Part shown: one piece after another, positions 41,959-48,400 of the stretch
Layout of the letters: each line of letters opens with the position of its first letter
How positions within the stretch are numbered: the stretch's first letter is position 1
From: Sipunculus nudus
Taxonomy: Eukaryota > Annelida > Sipuncula > Golfingiida > Sipunculidae
DNA: 64,000 nucleotides
Direction: 5' to 3'
Assembly (NCBI GenBank): GCA_026874595.1
Contig: CM049310.1
Span: forward strand, 7,256,001-7,320,000
Notes under the pieces: generated by a model
The model's database searches: none
Seen by the model: only the letters and a program-made list of their open reading frames with translations
Told to the model about the DNA's origin: nothing
Translations under genes and position numbers: made by a program

Positions 41959-42459
41959 AATAAATATATATGTATAATTCCAAATAAATAAATCCATTAA
42001 TAAAAACATATATATATATATATGTAACTATGTTTGTATATTTATTATAATAAATATTTATTAAATATCAATTTACATTATAATATCTCATTATAAATGT
42101 ACTATGAATTACTGTGTATGCATATACTATAAATCACATGCATCACTTGATTAATATTAGCATAGTATATGATGCAAAATTATAATTATTGTAATAATGG
42201 CAGGATTCATTCCAATGCCTAATGCACAGTGTATGTTCTTACTGTCGAGGTCAGTGGTCATGGTCACACAGGAACAGTGACAACGCGCTGGGCCTCAGTA
42301 AAAGGGGAAATTGATACGGTTCTACATCAGTAATAAAACTTATGACCAGACATACAACGGTCAGTGCTATATCCAATTTTATCTGAAGTGATAATGGAAC
42401 TTTACTGGTGTCTATACAGTTGTGTATGTGAATAAACGTAATATTAGGATACTCACCAT
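1144..42459 (-). CDS. Rab32: Rab32/Rab38-family small GTPase, six coding exons
   Basis: A complete spliced reading frame of 213 aa is assembled from exons at 42457-42459, 29467-29592, 26588-26666, 10685-10866, 2102-2245 and 1144-1251, all read on the minus strand with GT-AG junctions and consistent phases. Visible motifs are the P-loop GELGTGKTS (18-26), the switch I Thr43 followed by IGVDFALKV, WDIAGQE (66-72), NKCD (129-132), ETSAK (159-163) and a C-terminal Cys-Cys (212-213) for double prenylation. WDIAGQE with Ile instead of the usual Thr, together with IGVDFALKV, is typical of the Rab32/38 group. The family recruits effectors and cargo carriers for lysosome-related organelles such as melanosomes, and Rab32 also acts at mitochondria/ER contacts. 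The length fits the family (about 210-225 aa). Introns are about 12.9, 2.8, 15.7, 8.4 and 0.85 kb, mostly repeats. I cannot separate a Rab32 from a Rab38 orthologue; one pre-duplication invertebrate gene is likely. Confidence 0.95.
1252..2101 (-). other. Rab32 intron 5
   Basis: This 850-bp intron holds no gene or transposon that I recognise. A short direct duplication of GCTGCAAGTTAAAT occurs near 1848-1873. Confidence 0.7.
2102..2245 (-). CDS. Rab32: Rab32 coding exon 5: CDQ to ETSAK helix
   Basis: A 144-nt, phase-0 exon encodes residues 131-178. It starts CDQAKEG, which completes NKCD, and contains FETSAKENINIDEAAKCLVG. The acceptor is GTTGTTTCAG and the donor GTAGGTCG. The satellite array in the preceding intron begins only about 40 bp from this acceptor. 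Confidence 0.95.
2286..6545. repeat. 60-bp satellite array, left block (about 71 units)
   Basis: Head-to-tail 60-bp units, most carrying CATTAAGCTTACAGTTACTG (with a HindIII site), then AGTGTCATTCTGCTGTGT and AAGTATGAAGGCTAACACATG. Units vary at fixed positions (CATG/CACG, TCATT/CCATT, CCTTCTG/CATTCTG/CATTCCG, TGTGTAAG/TGTGTGTAAG). Combinations of variants recur as a 7-unit higher-order repeat of about 420 bp (2941-3360, again 3361-3779, partly again after that). A second set of diverged units with TCTTCTTCTGTGT recurs near 5540, 5780 and 6205. The array fills most of a Rab32 intron and starts about 40 bp from an exon. It is non-coding, with many stops in every frame. Confidence 0.97.
6546..8439. 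mobile_element. 1.9-kb terminal-inverted-repeat transposon inside the satellite
   Basis: The satellite is interrupted by unrelated DNA whose ends are imperfect inverted repeats: left CTGGGCTAGC and right, read inward from the other strand, CTGGGCTCGCGCTAGC. It is flanked by ACACA at 6541-6545 and 8440-8444, consistent with a 5-bp target duplication, although the satellite consensus itself contains ACACA. Both ends carry related subterminal palindromes (TTAGCCACTGTGGCTAA on the left, ATCGCCACCGTGGCGAT on the right). I see no transposase frame, so it is probably non-autonomous; the superfamily is unassigned. Confidence 0.72.
8440..10372. repeat. 60-bp satellite array, right block (about 32 units)
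   Basis: The same 60-bp unit as the left block resumes immediately after the inserted transposon and ends near 10372. Positions 9032-9874 align collinearly with 3898-4740 at a constant offset of 5134, with the same order of unit variants (including the shortened GAGCGCATTCTG unit). The two blocks therefore share a segmental duplication of about 840 bp. Confidence 0.97.
10685..10866 (-). CDS. Rab32: Rab32 coding exon 4: switch II to NK
   Basis: A 182-nt exon encodes the rest of Gly70 through Lys130, including GQERFGNMTRVYYKEA and the start of the guanine-specificity motif (GNK). The acceptor is CACCTCCAG and the donor GTAGGATG. It lies about 310 bp from the end of the 60-bp satellite array. 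Confidence 0.95.
10867..13034 (-). other. Rab32 intron 3, proximal part
   Basis: Non-coding AT-rich intron sequence read from the minus-strand gene. The only notable structure is a run of 18 G at 12085-12102. I see no exon, RNA gene or transposon end here. Confidence 0.6.
13035..13780 (+). repeat. Fragment of Helentron-like repeat with 3' hairpin
   Basis: The sequence is rich in TGACCT/TGACCC motifs and shows diverged copies of a unit containing GGGTCCTGTGACCTATGACC and GTGACCTTTACCTTTGA. It ends in a hairpin, CAGTTGACT-TTC-AGTCAACTG (13751-13771, perfect 9-bp stem, 3-nt loop), followed by AGCTAAAAA. The same kind of end occurs at 21545, 24264, 36622 and 37537. The left boundary is uncertain. 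Confidence 0.6.
13781..18493 (-). other. Rab32 intron 3, middle part
   Basis: Mostly unique-looking AT-rich intron sequence. It holds a possible degraded tRNA-derived SINE (about 15575-15720), a C-run at 17661-17670 and a short AT microsatellite at 18395-18410. No coding exon was recognised on either strand. Confidence 0.55.
15575..15720 (+). repeat. Possible degraded tRNA-derived SINE
   Basis: TGTGGTGTAATG followed shortly by GTGCGTTTGAATCTC resembles a tRNA D-arm/A-box and B-box, as in animal SINEs, but the spacing is shorter than a tRNA. It is followed by a non-tRNA body. Only weak motif evidence supports it. Confidence 0.3.
18494..21577 (+). mobile_element. Helentron/pearl-like element A, composite with tandem repeats
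   Basis: The left end is ACAAGTGACCCATGGGTC followed by GCTCAGCTGA. The right end is the hairpin GCTCAGATGACT-TTC-AGTCAGCTGAGC (21545-21571, 11 of 12 pairs), then TAAAAA. The 5' GCTCAGCTGA is inverse to the 3' TCAGCTGAGC. Inside are about 180-bp units (about 18800-19540), a region ending in a second hairpin starting GTATCTGC (about 19807-19836), then about 340-bp tandem units (19855 to about 21480) and an ACGGACAGACAG-type microsatellite (21483-21530). Bivalve pearl elements and non-autonomous Helentrons share the plan of short ends, core repeats, ACGG microsatellite and terminal hairpin. No Rep/helicase frame is present, so it would be non-autonomous. Confidence 0.7.
19855..20546 (+). repeat. 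Perfect 346-bp tandem duplication
   Basis: Units 19855-20200 and 20201-20546 read identically at every position I compared, in contrast to the 5-20% differences among other units of the same element. A third, diverged unit begins at 20547. Small open frames appear twice for this reason and are not genes. Confidence 0.93.
21578..22892 (-). other. Rab32 intron 3, between elements A and D
   Basis: AT-rich intron sequence without recognisable gene, repeat end or RNA. Confidence 0.6.
22893..24296 (+). mobile_element. Helentron/pearl-like element D, 1.4 kb
   Basis: The left end ACAAGGGACCTAAAGGTCAC then GGCTCAGCTGA matches the 5' end of elements A and B. The right end is a GACGGACGGACAAAGGACAAAG microsatellite-like tract and the hairpin at 24264-24290 (GCTCAGATGACT, loop TAT, ATTCAGCTGAGC), then TAAAAA. 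The interior lacks the 340-bp repeats. Its last 300 bp (from about 23930) resembles 36920-37150, so it belongs to a distinct subfamily with element E. Two poly-G runs occur at 23649-23674. Confidence 0.62.
24297..26587 (-). other. Rab32 intron 3, distal part, with duplicated segment copy 1
   Basis: Positions about 24960-26060 are a diverged copy, in the same orientation, of about 40055-41110. Shared landmarks include GGTTGATACATGTCTGCTTG, CAGAAGCTATTCA, GACAGCCA and GATATCTGTTATTC-like text. No open frame is conserved between the two copies. The rest is unremarkable intron. Confidence 0.6.
26588..26666 (-). CDS. Rab32: Rab32 coding exon 3: IGVDFALKV to WDIAG
   Basis: A 79-nt exon encodes residues 44-69 plus one base of Gly70: IGVDFALKVINWDADTL, then LQLWDIA. 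The acceptor is TTGTTACCAG and the donor GTAAGTC. The junction splits the Gly codon of the DxxGQ switch II motif. Confidence 0.95.
26667..29466 (-). other. Rab32 intron 2
   Basis: A 2.8-kb AT-rich intron. A 127-codon frame at 28911-29294 (plus) has no domain I recognise and lies antisense to the gene, so I do not call it. No transposon ends were seen. Confidence 0.6.
29467..29592 (-). CDS. Rab32: Rab32 coding exon 2: P-loop and switch I
   Basis: This exon encodes residues 2-43, beginning AQEPEKKEHLYKVLVIGEL and containing GELGTGKTS and the switch I end HYRAT. The acceptor is a pyrimidine-rich stretch ending in CTAACAG, and the donor is GTATCC (29461-29466), which is weaker than consensus. 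It is phase 0 at both ends. Confidence 0.95.
29593..31585 (-). other. Rab32 intron 1, proximal part, with truncated element C
   Basis: AT-rich intron. At 30567 a Helentron-like 5' end (ACAAGGGACCCATGGGTC, GCTCAGCTGA) begins. About 300 bp resembles the start of element D, after which similarity fades without the 3' hairpin, so this copy is truncated. Confidence 0.55.
30567..30860 (+). mobile_element. Truncated Helentron-like element C (5' end only)
   Basis: The 5' terminal motif is shared with elements A, B and D, including the GACCCATGGGTC palindrome and GCTCAGCTGA. The following sequence is similar to 22925-23040. No microsatellite plus 3' hairpin follows, so the end point is approximate. 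Confidence 0.5.
31586..36653 (+). mobile_element. Helentron/pearl-like element B with about 13 tandem units
   Basis: The left end is ACAAGTGACCCAGGGGTC then GCTCAGCTGACC. The right end is an ACGGACAGACAG microsatellite (36552-36605) and the hairpin GCTCAGATGACT-TTC-AGTCAGCTGAGC (36622-36648). Between them are short starter units and then about 340-bp tandem units, most carrying the palindrome GGTGGCGCCACC (near 32580, 32919, 33937, 34273, 35633, 35971, 36307; degenerate in the others). Units 33250-33540 are nearly the same as 20556-20850 of element A, so both elements inherited related unit sets. Many short open frames in both strands come from this repeat and are not genes. Confidence 0.75.
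36654..37570 (+). mobile_element. Helentron-like element E, 3' part
   Basis: From about 36900 the sequence parallels element D (23930-24130). It continues to GACTGACGGACAGATGGATG and the hairpin GCTCAGATGATTT-ATAGTCAGCTGAGC (37537-37563), then TAAAAA. A clear 5' end was not found; it abuts element B, so one may have landed beside the other. A G-run lies at 36711-36720. Confidence 0.55.
37571..38876 (-). other. Rab32 intron 1, middle part, with AT microsatellite
   Basis: Intron sequence dominated by a long (AT)n tract at about 38002-38076, plus AT-rich flanks. Nothing else was recognised. Confidence 0.65.
38002..38076. repeat. (AT)n microsatellite
   Basis: An almost uninterrupted alternating AT tract of about 75 bp. 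Short reading frames through it encode alternating Tyr-Ile and are artefacts. Confidence 0.97.
38877..39310. repeat. Polypurine (GA-rich) minisatellite, about 430 bp
   Basis: The plus strand is almost only A and G with scattered T and C. A unit of about 130 bp (containing GAGAGAAAAGAAAAGGGAAG and GATAAAGAAAGTGAG) recurs about three times. In the Rab32 pre-mRNA it is a long polypyrimidine stretch. The long serine/leucine/phenylalanine frames on the minus strand are compositional artefacts. Confidence 0.93.
39311..42450 (-). other. Rab32 intron 1, distal part, with duplicated segment copy 2
   Basis: Contains the second copy (about 40055-41110) of the segment at 24960-26060, a short GA repeat near 41112, and AT microsatellites at 41897-41955 and 42008-42022. 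No coding exon was recognised. Confidence 0.6.
41897..41955. repeat. (AT)n microsatellite
   Basis: An alternating AT tract of about 60 bp followed by AATAAATAAA-type sequence; a second short tract is at 42008-42022. Confidence 0.95.
42457..42459 (-). CDS. Rab32: Rab32 coding exon 1: start codon only
   Basis: The ATG is the last codon of the 5' exon and is followed directly by the donor GTGAGT (42451-42456). Splicing to 29592 gives M-AQEPEKKEH, in frame with the P-loop. Upstream in this frame there is a stop about 50 nt away and no other ATG. A different ATG in the same exon (about 42509) opens another frame and would not join the GTPase frame. The remainder of the exon (up to roughly 42520-42540) is 5' UTR; its transcription start is not determined. 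Confidence 0.8.
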
Positions 42460-42506
42460 GTCTATTGCCACCTGCAACACCAAAGGTACTTCGTACTTGC
42501 CCACCT

Positions 42507-42516
42507 GTCACATGAC
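42507..42516. promoter_or_regulatory. M-box/CLEAR-like E-box upstream of Rab32
   Basis: GTCACATGAC lies about 48 bp upstream of the Rab32 ATG and contains TCACATGA (TCATGTGA on the gene strand), the extended E-box bound by MiT/TFE bHLH-ZIP factors. It may lie in the 5' UTR or promoter, since the transcription start is unknown. It is a motif match only. Confidence 0.45.
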
Positions 42517-42533
42517 ACAGGGAGTCCCTAAAA

Positions 42534-42541
42534 TGACGTCA
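42534..42541. promoter_or_regulatory. Perfect CRE palindrome TGACGTCA
   Basis: A full CREB/ATF palindrome 75 bp upstream of the Rab32 start codon and on the transporter's side of the divergent region. A second perfect copy lies at 42773-42780. Function is inferred from motif and position. Confidence 0.5.
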
Positions 42542-42772
42542 TAAAAAGTCCCGTTGCGCTTGCCGGAATGATAAACAAACTGGCAGGCCAAAGACTTCTT
42601 GGTCCGAATATAGAATACCAAAGGTAACACACACCATGCCATTCAATGCAGATAAATGTTCATGGTTAAACGTGGTTTAATAAAGTCTCATGATGGGCCT
42701 GTTTTGGTAAAATGGTGATCATTCTGAGAAAAAGTCTTACAGAACTTTGAAGGAATTCCATCATTGTTATAA

Positions 42773-42780
42773 TGACGTCA
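42773..42780. promoter_or_regulatory. Second perfect CRE palindrome TGACGTCA
   Basis: Identical to the octamer at 42534, 239 bp away, both within the region between the two divergent genes. Confidence 0.45.
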
Positions 42781-43735
42781 TCAAAAGGGCATCCCCACTT
42801 AGGAATGCACGGGATGGAACCCGTGCCAGGGATCCACGTACTCACTCACGTATTATCGCATAAGCAAAGGTAATAACGGAATCTGGATGCTGTTATCTGT
42901 GATGCTGATGGGGCCTTGTCAAAAGGGGGCAGTTTTCTTTTTCATGGTAAGCAAAGACTTTCCATATGTGTCATTTCCCAACAATCGTCTGCCATAGCCG
43001 TTAACACATGTTCAGTGTTTATTAATATTATGTAATGCAATGGCCAAAAGTGGCATTACGTAAAACAGCGGAACCTGTGAACTTCTGTTCTGATAATATT
43101 TTATTATCTTCGCAGGATTTCATTGTGTTTACCTGTGTACTGAGTTTAGCGTTCATACAGTGTCACAAAATTCTTCAAAATAAAAAAAGTTGCTGTGTCA
43201 TCCACGTACAGCCTGTTAGGTGTTAGTTAAATTTCAAATTAAACCTGTACAATGCTAAGGAAATAAGGAAATATATAAGTATAACATCTGGTTCAAGGCC
43301 AAAAAATAACTAGTTAAGTCTTTAGGTACATTTTAACTCACTTTCCATGAGTAAATTATTGTGAACTGCATCCTGCATTCATTGAACTTGCCAACCTCAC
43401 AAAAAAATAAGGCAGAACTATAGAAACCGGGATTCAGCCTACGCCCGGTAAAACGGGTGTCACATAATAAATTGTTTCCTGGAAAAGGCCGATACATATC
43501 ATTTTCCTCAAAATACCCGTATTTAATTTTGCTCATAGCTGGAGTTTATTATATTAGAGGAGGAGGGGTCCGGGGAACCTGGGTTCCCCGTCTGAACGGG
43601 GGTTTGGGGGCGGAGCCGCCACCTAAAGCTTAATTTTCCTGTTAAAATAGTAAATGGTTTCCCATTTTCGCGATAGATGCCTCTTCAATCGCATATATAA
43701 ATGAACAAAACTTGCTCCTGCTGGTATCTCGTCTT

Positions 43736-43915
43736 CACGGCTCACTTAGTAGCGTGTAGGGCTCCTAGTCCAGAGATCGTAGGTTCGATTCCCGATTCAG
43801 GCGACTTCTGATGCTTAGTAGTTGTTTATGTTAGAAGAGTTGAGTGTAGGGACATCTACAGGGAAAAGTAGGAGTAAAAATAGGGAATGAGAGGTGACAA
43901 TTTTTTTTATATGTT
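43736..43915 (+). repeat. tRNA-derived SINE-like sequence
   Basis: About 43736-43806 resembles a tRNA: a D-arm-like GGCTCACTTAGTAG, an anticodon-arm-like GGGCTCCTAGTCC (loop suggests CCU, Arg type), and a T-arm GTAGGTTCGATTCCCGATTC containing a B-box. The acceptor stem does not pair properly, so it is not a functional tRNA. A non-tRNA body and a T-run (about 43903-43910) follow, as in SINEs. Confidence 0.5.
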
Positions 43916-44328
43916 CCTCAATACAAGCGAAGCCCGCGTTCTATAGTGGCTCCAAAAATAATGATAATAAAATCTGGAACTAATTTATAATGGTACAATG
44001 GTATGGCAAATTATTCAGTAGTATGGGTACCTGATAGTTTTATGTATGAACATGCTCCTCTCGTTTAAAAAAAGAAAAGTACTGTCAAACATAAGAATTC
44101 TATACAGTGGGGTTTAAATTATCTAAATGTATTTTACAAAAATATAGGCGACCTAAAAAAATCAACATTTAGAATGAGAAAAAAAATTGATAATTAATCA
44201 ACAAATTTGTTTAAATTGACATTTTTTAATGTTTAATGTCTTTTCAGAAAAAAATACAATCCTCAACCATTTAGGGAACTGGAAAACAACTACTTGGGCA
44301 GTGCATCAGTGTATTATGTATTTGCATT

Positions 44329-44886
44329 TTATTAACCTCTAGCCTGATTTAATCGGACTTAATATTATTAGGCCCTGCTAGATATTGAGTCCGATAGCTA
44401 TACAGTGAGAGTTTCTGCAATATAAGCCTCAGACCACACACCACCCAATGCCCTTTAACCAGTGTCAACAGGTGTTGATTACCCTGTGCAAGTGTGTCAT
44501 TCTTCAGAGCTTGGCCTGTTGAAACAAAATTTAACAAAATTCTAGCTGTCAATCACTTGAGTCATCGAGGCTGTCAGTGAGGTTATCAAGTAGCCTGTTC
44601 GACTGTTCTTCTCTGTCCCTACTAAACTCGCTGACCTGCTTCTGGTAAAAAGGTCAGTAAATGTTTAAAAATGATGATCCAAGTTTAATTTTAGTTGCTA
44701 TCAAAACCATGAAACACATACTTATTGGCTTTATAATGGTGTAATCCTGTGTCTTGCAGTCAAAGAAGATGCAACGGATCTGTTGCATCTTCCGTGGCTT
44801 ATATTGTAGAAACTCTCACTGTATGGCTATCGGACTCAATATGGCAGGGCCTAATAATATTGAGTCCGATTAAATTGGGTTAATAA
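44329..44886. mobile_element. 558-bp fold-back element with hairpin-forming inverted repeats
   Basis: Inverted repeats of about 90 nt (44329-44425 against 44798-44886) match at most positions, beginning TTATTAACC and ending GGTTAATAA. Each arm itself forms a hairpin: on the right ATCGGACTCAATAT pairs perfectly with ATATTGAGTCCGAT around a 14-nt loop (44829-44870), and on the left 13 of 14 pairs (44352-44395). No coding capacity was seen. The TTA/TAA at the ends would suit a Harbinger-type MITE but no clear target duplication is visible. Confidence 0.78.
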
Positions 44887-45203
44887 CATCATATCATTGT
44901 ATCATCTGTCTTTATTTATGATTTATAATATGCTTGAACAGTTATTTATGACCTAACAGCAACAGATGAGGAGATGTATACAATGCTGTGAGACGATGCA
45001 GTAACATCAACCCCCACTACCTATATAATCTTGAGGTCCAAAGTTCAAATCTTAATTGCTCCACTATAAAGTATTTTGAACTCTTTGATATATGCTCTGT
45101 CAGTCCTTTTTTTAATATGAAAGCTTGTTTATGAAATATAATCTGAATATTTAGTGACTCTCAGTCAATGTGATTTTCTTTTTGTTTCCATGCTTTTTTT
45201 CAG

Positions 45204-45445
45204 GTAGCCACAGTTCAGGGACCAGACATCCTTTAAAAAAGTCTCCAAAAATTAAGTTCAGAATGAGGCTGCGTTCTGGAAATGATACAAAATTAGATGG
45301 GATTATGGGTAATGGAGGTTCCGGAAGTGATAACCAGCCTGTGGTTACTTGGTTTGGAAGAAAATTTCGATTTGTGGTGTTTTTAACTCATTTCAACATA
45401 TTTTTGTATGCATTATGTTTCTGGGTGCAAAATGGAACTTTGCCG
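45204..45445 (+). CDS. SLC22A18: SLC22A18 exon with start codon and TM1
   Basis: The acceptor TTTTTTTCAG precedes 45204 and the donor GTAAGTG follows 45445. The start is placed at ATG 45263 (MRLRSGND). Residues upstream in the exon stay open, so a coding 5' exon is possible. Coding part 61 codons, phase 0 at the 3' end. Confidence 0.85.
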
Positions 45446-48400
45446 GTAAGTGTCTTACAAGTACTTTTGTTTTAAAGTTATCAATGATTTATTCTGTTGT
45501 ACAAAATATTTCCCAGCATTCAGTTTGTCAGTTTATAAATTTAACTGTTAAAGCTGTAGGTCAGTGTCTTAACTTCCTGGGTTCTTGTCATGTTTATTCA
45601 CATCACCTAAGATCAGCTGTAAATTTTTTTATTATGTTTGCTCGTACCTTTGGCTTGCAAGTTTGATGCCTTCCTCTCTAAGTATTATCCGATGTCTCAC
45701 CCTGGGCCAGCCAACCCTGGCTCTATCAGACTGACATGCCCCTGGTTCTTCTTGCAGTTAGTGTTTATGCATATAACATGTCACTTTAAGAAAATCATAA
45801 ATATATACGTGCCATGGTGCACATATAAGTATTTCTCCTTCCTTCACAATGAAGCTTGCATCATTGGCAAAATGGTAGAATGTGCAACTCTTGTATGATG
45901 GAGCTTTGTTTGACATATATGTTTACTGTTACATGTATTACAGTTATGTAATATCATATTCAGTCCTCTTAAGGAGAAATTTATGAAGCCCCTCTTGTTG
46001 TACTTTTTTAAATTTTCTCCTTATCAAAATAATTATTTCAGAACTCAATAAAACTGTTGATAAATGAATTTATTTATATTCTATCAACAGTATCTTACAA
46101 AGAAACTGGGAGTGGATCCAGTTGTGTTCGGATATCTACAGACAACCTTTGCTGTGGTTCAGCTTGCTGGTGGTCCACTGTTTGGACGGTTTGGTGACCT
46201 CTTTGGAGGCAGGGCAGCCTTGACCTTGGCTTTCAGTTCTGCAGCCCTCAGCTATGGAATTCTGGGAATTGCCACCAATATCCCGATGGTGTTCCTATCA
46301 CGGCTGCCTTCTGTGTTTATGCATGCTATGCAAGGTTGGATTTATTTTAAACTTTTCTAAAACCTGGGACTGAGAGAAAGGGTTCACACTGATCAGTTAA
46401 GAAAACAATTTACTTCACTTTATGCAAATTCATGTGTAAAATTGTTAAAGAAGCAGGTAAGAGCATAGCTGATCTAAACAGATAAATGTTTGTTAAATAT
46501 AATTTATTATAGAAACAGATTAGCAAAATGATTGGTCTCTAGCAATTCACTCATTATTCTAAACATAATGTTTTTGTAGGACACACTTTTATCCTTTTTT
46601 ATAGTGATTTATAATCACATATACATGTATTTTATTTTTTATGTATTATTATATTTATTTTCTATATAATCTTTTTATTATGTTATTGTTTATGCATTAC
46701 TTCAACAGGTGGACAGATGGTCGTAACAGATATGTCAGACTCTAAAGGTCGTGCAGCCGCCCTTGGGAAGCTGGGCCTGTCATATGGCATTGGTATGGTC
46801 ATCGGCTCAACCGCTGGTGGATTTATCACAAAAAACTTTACGTAAGTGGGCTACAAACTGTTGTTATAAAACCTTAATCTCATCAGTTGTCCTATGATAA
46901 TCAGTCATGCTCAAGTGCCCCTCTGGAATGAAACTAACCACCCTAGGTCCATATCATGAATTCTGTGCAAGATGCAAGCACTCATAATTTTACTGTTCCC
47001 TTTCAATGTGTGAACCCGGCCTTTCCATAAAGTCTTGTGCAGCCAAAACCAGGTGATTGATTCAGATATTACCCAGATCTTTTAAGATGGTAGTTGTCAG
47101 TACTAAATTTGTTTGGTAAAATGTTGTTCAGATCAACTTTTCATGTAACCAAATATACAGTGAGACTAAATGTTAATTGTATCTTGTGTATTTAGTAAAT
47201 TTCATGATACAAGTTTTGTTTTATACAGTAACAAATTATTTGAAAGAATTCATATTGTCATTGTGCTAGTTTGTGAATGGTAGCACAGCATATGTTTTAT
47301 GGCTGTTAATTGGCCTAATATAGATTGTAAATAAATACTGTGAGGTCTATAAGTTGGCTCTCTGTTATGGTATAGCTATCATCAGCTTATGTATTTTGTA
47401 GTGAGGAATTTGCTGCATTTGTTGCCTGTGCAGGATCTGTAACAAGTGCAGTATTGTGTATGTCTTTGGTCCCGAAGCAAACCAAGAAAACTAAAACTGA
47501 AAGTAAGTAACATGCATGCAATATACAGTAACACAGGATAACTGGTAGACTCTTTATATGCATAAAGATGGATGCTGCCAGTCATGAATTCTGGGATTAG
47601 TTCGGGAATTATGGGATAATGTAACTAACTGGAGAGGATTTTGAATGTGTTGATAAAGCCCTGGCGACTTGATGGTTTTCCTTCCAAATCAGCATTTACC
47701 TTTCATATAAAGTATTCACTTTAAAGTCTCCCCACCTACGCTCTTTACACAGCGCTTTAACTACAGGCCTACTTCCTATATGGTAAGCGCTGTTTGTTAT
47801 GACCTCGTATCCTGAATTGCTACACCAGAGGGGAGCACTGTATTTTTGTCCAATCAGATGAGACCTTGTGCTGAAAGACACGGCCAAGCGAGGAATACAC
47901 GGAACCAATCATGTTCATTTTGTTTTGAGTGACAGCTCATCGCCCCGGTAACCGTATGAACAGGCCACAGGCTCAGAGAGAATTGCCATAGACGTGGTTT
48001 ACTTAGGGCCTTGAGCACATTGGATGCCATGTCGATGAGCTGTAATTCAAACAAAACGTAACAACAAAGGCTACGTGCACACCTTGCTGGCTGGTTTCAG
48101 TTCTTCAGACACCAGACACATGGCTACGCTAACACAGTCATAATGTCACTATCTAATCGGTCGATGATGCGAGAATGCAGAGGGAGCAATTGAAATTCGA
48201 ACATAAACTTGTCTTCAAACGGTGCTTGAAGCGCAGCTATGGGCGGAGTCAGGATGCCTGTGGCGTGTTTATTGGCATCTGGTTGGCTGCTTGTCACATC
48301 ATATGCACGTTTTGTTCAGCGGACAACGAACCGCCATCTGGTGTCTTAATATATCATATACGGTCAAAGCTGGCAGCATGAAAATCAGTTGCTTCTTTAG

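Larger units (their letters stand above)
42542..45203. other. Divergent promoter region and 5' leader of the transporter gene
   Basis: The region lies between Rab32 (minus) and the first recognised transporter exon (plus). Candidate donors for an upstream non-coding transporter exon are GTAACA at 42624 (after CCAAAG) and GTAAGC at 42947 (after TTCATG). Neither joins the transporter frame as coding sequence: an ATG at 42568 would meet TAG after the junction. A G/C-rich palindrome GGGGAACC-TG-GGTTCCCC is near 43574. A tRNA-like SINE and a fold-back element follow. Confidence 0.5.

Noticed and set aside
42568-42623. ATG at 42568 as the transporter start in an upstream exon
   Set aside because: Splicing from GTAACA at 42624 to 45204 puts TAG immediately after the junction; at best it is an upstream short frame.
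45349-45666. Overlapping 105-codon frame across the first transporter exon and its intron
   Set aside because: It is out of frame with the SLC22A18 protein and runs through the donor into intron sequence.
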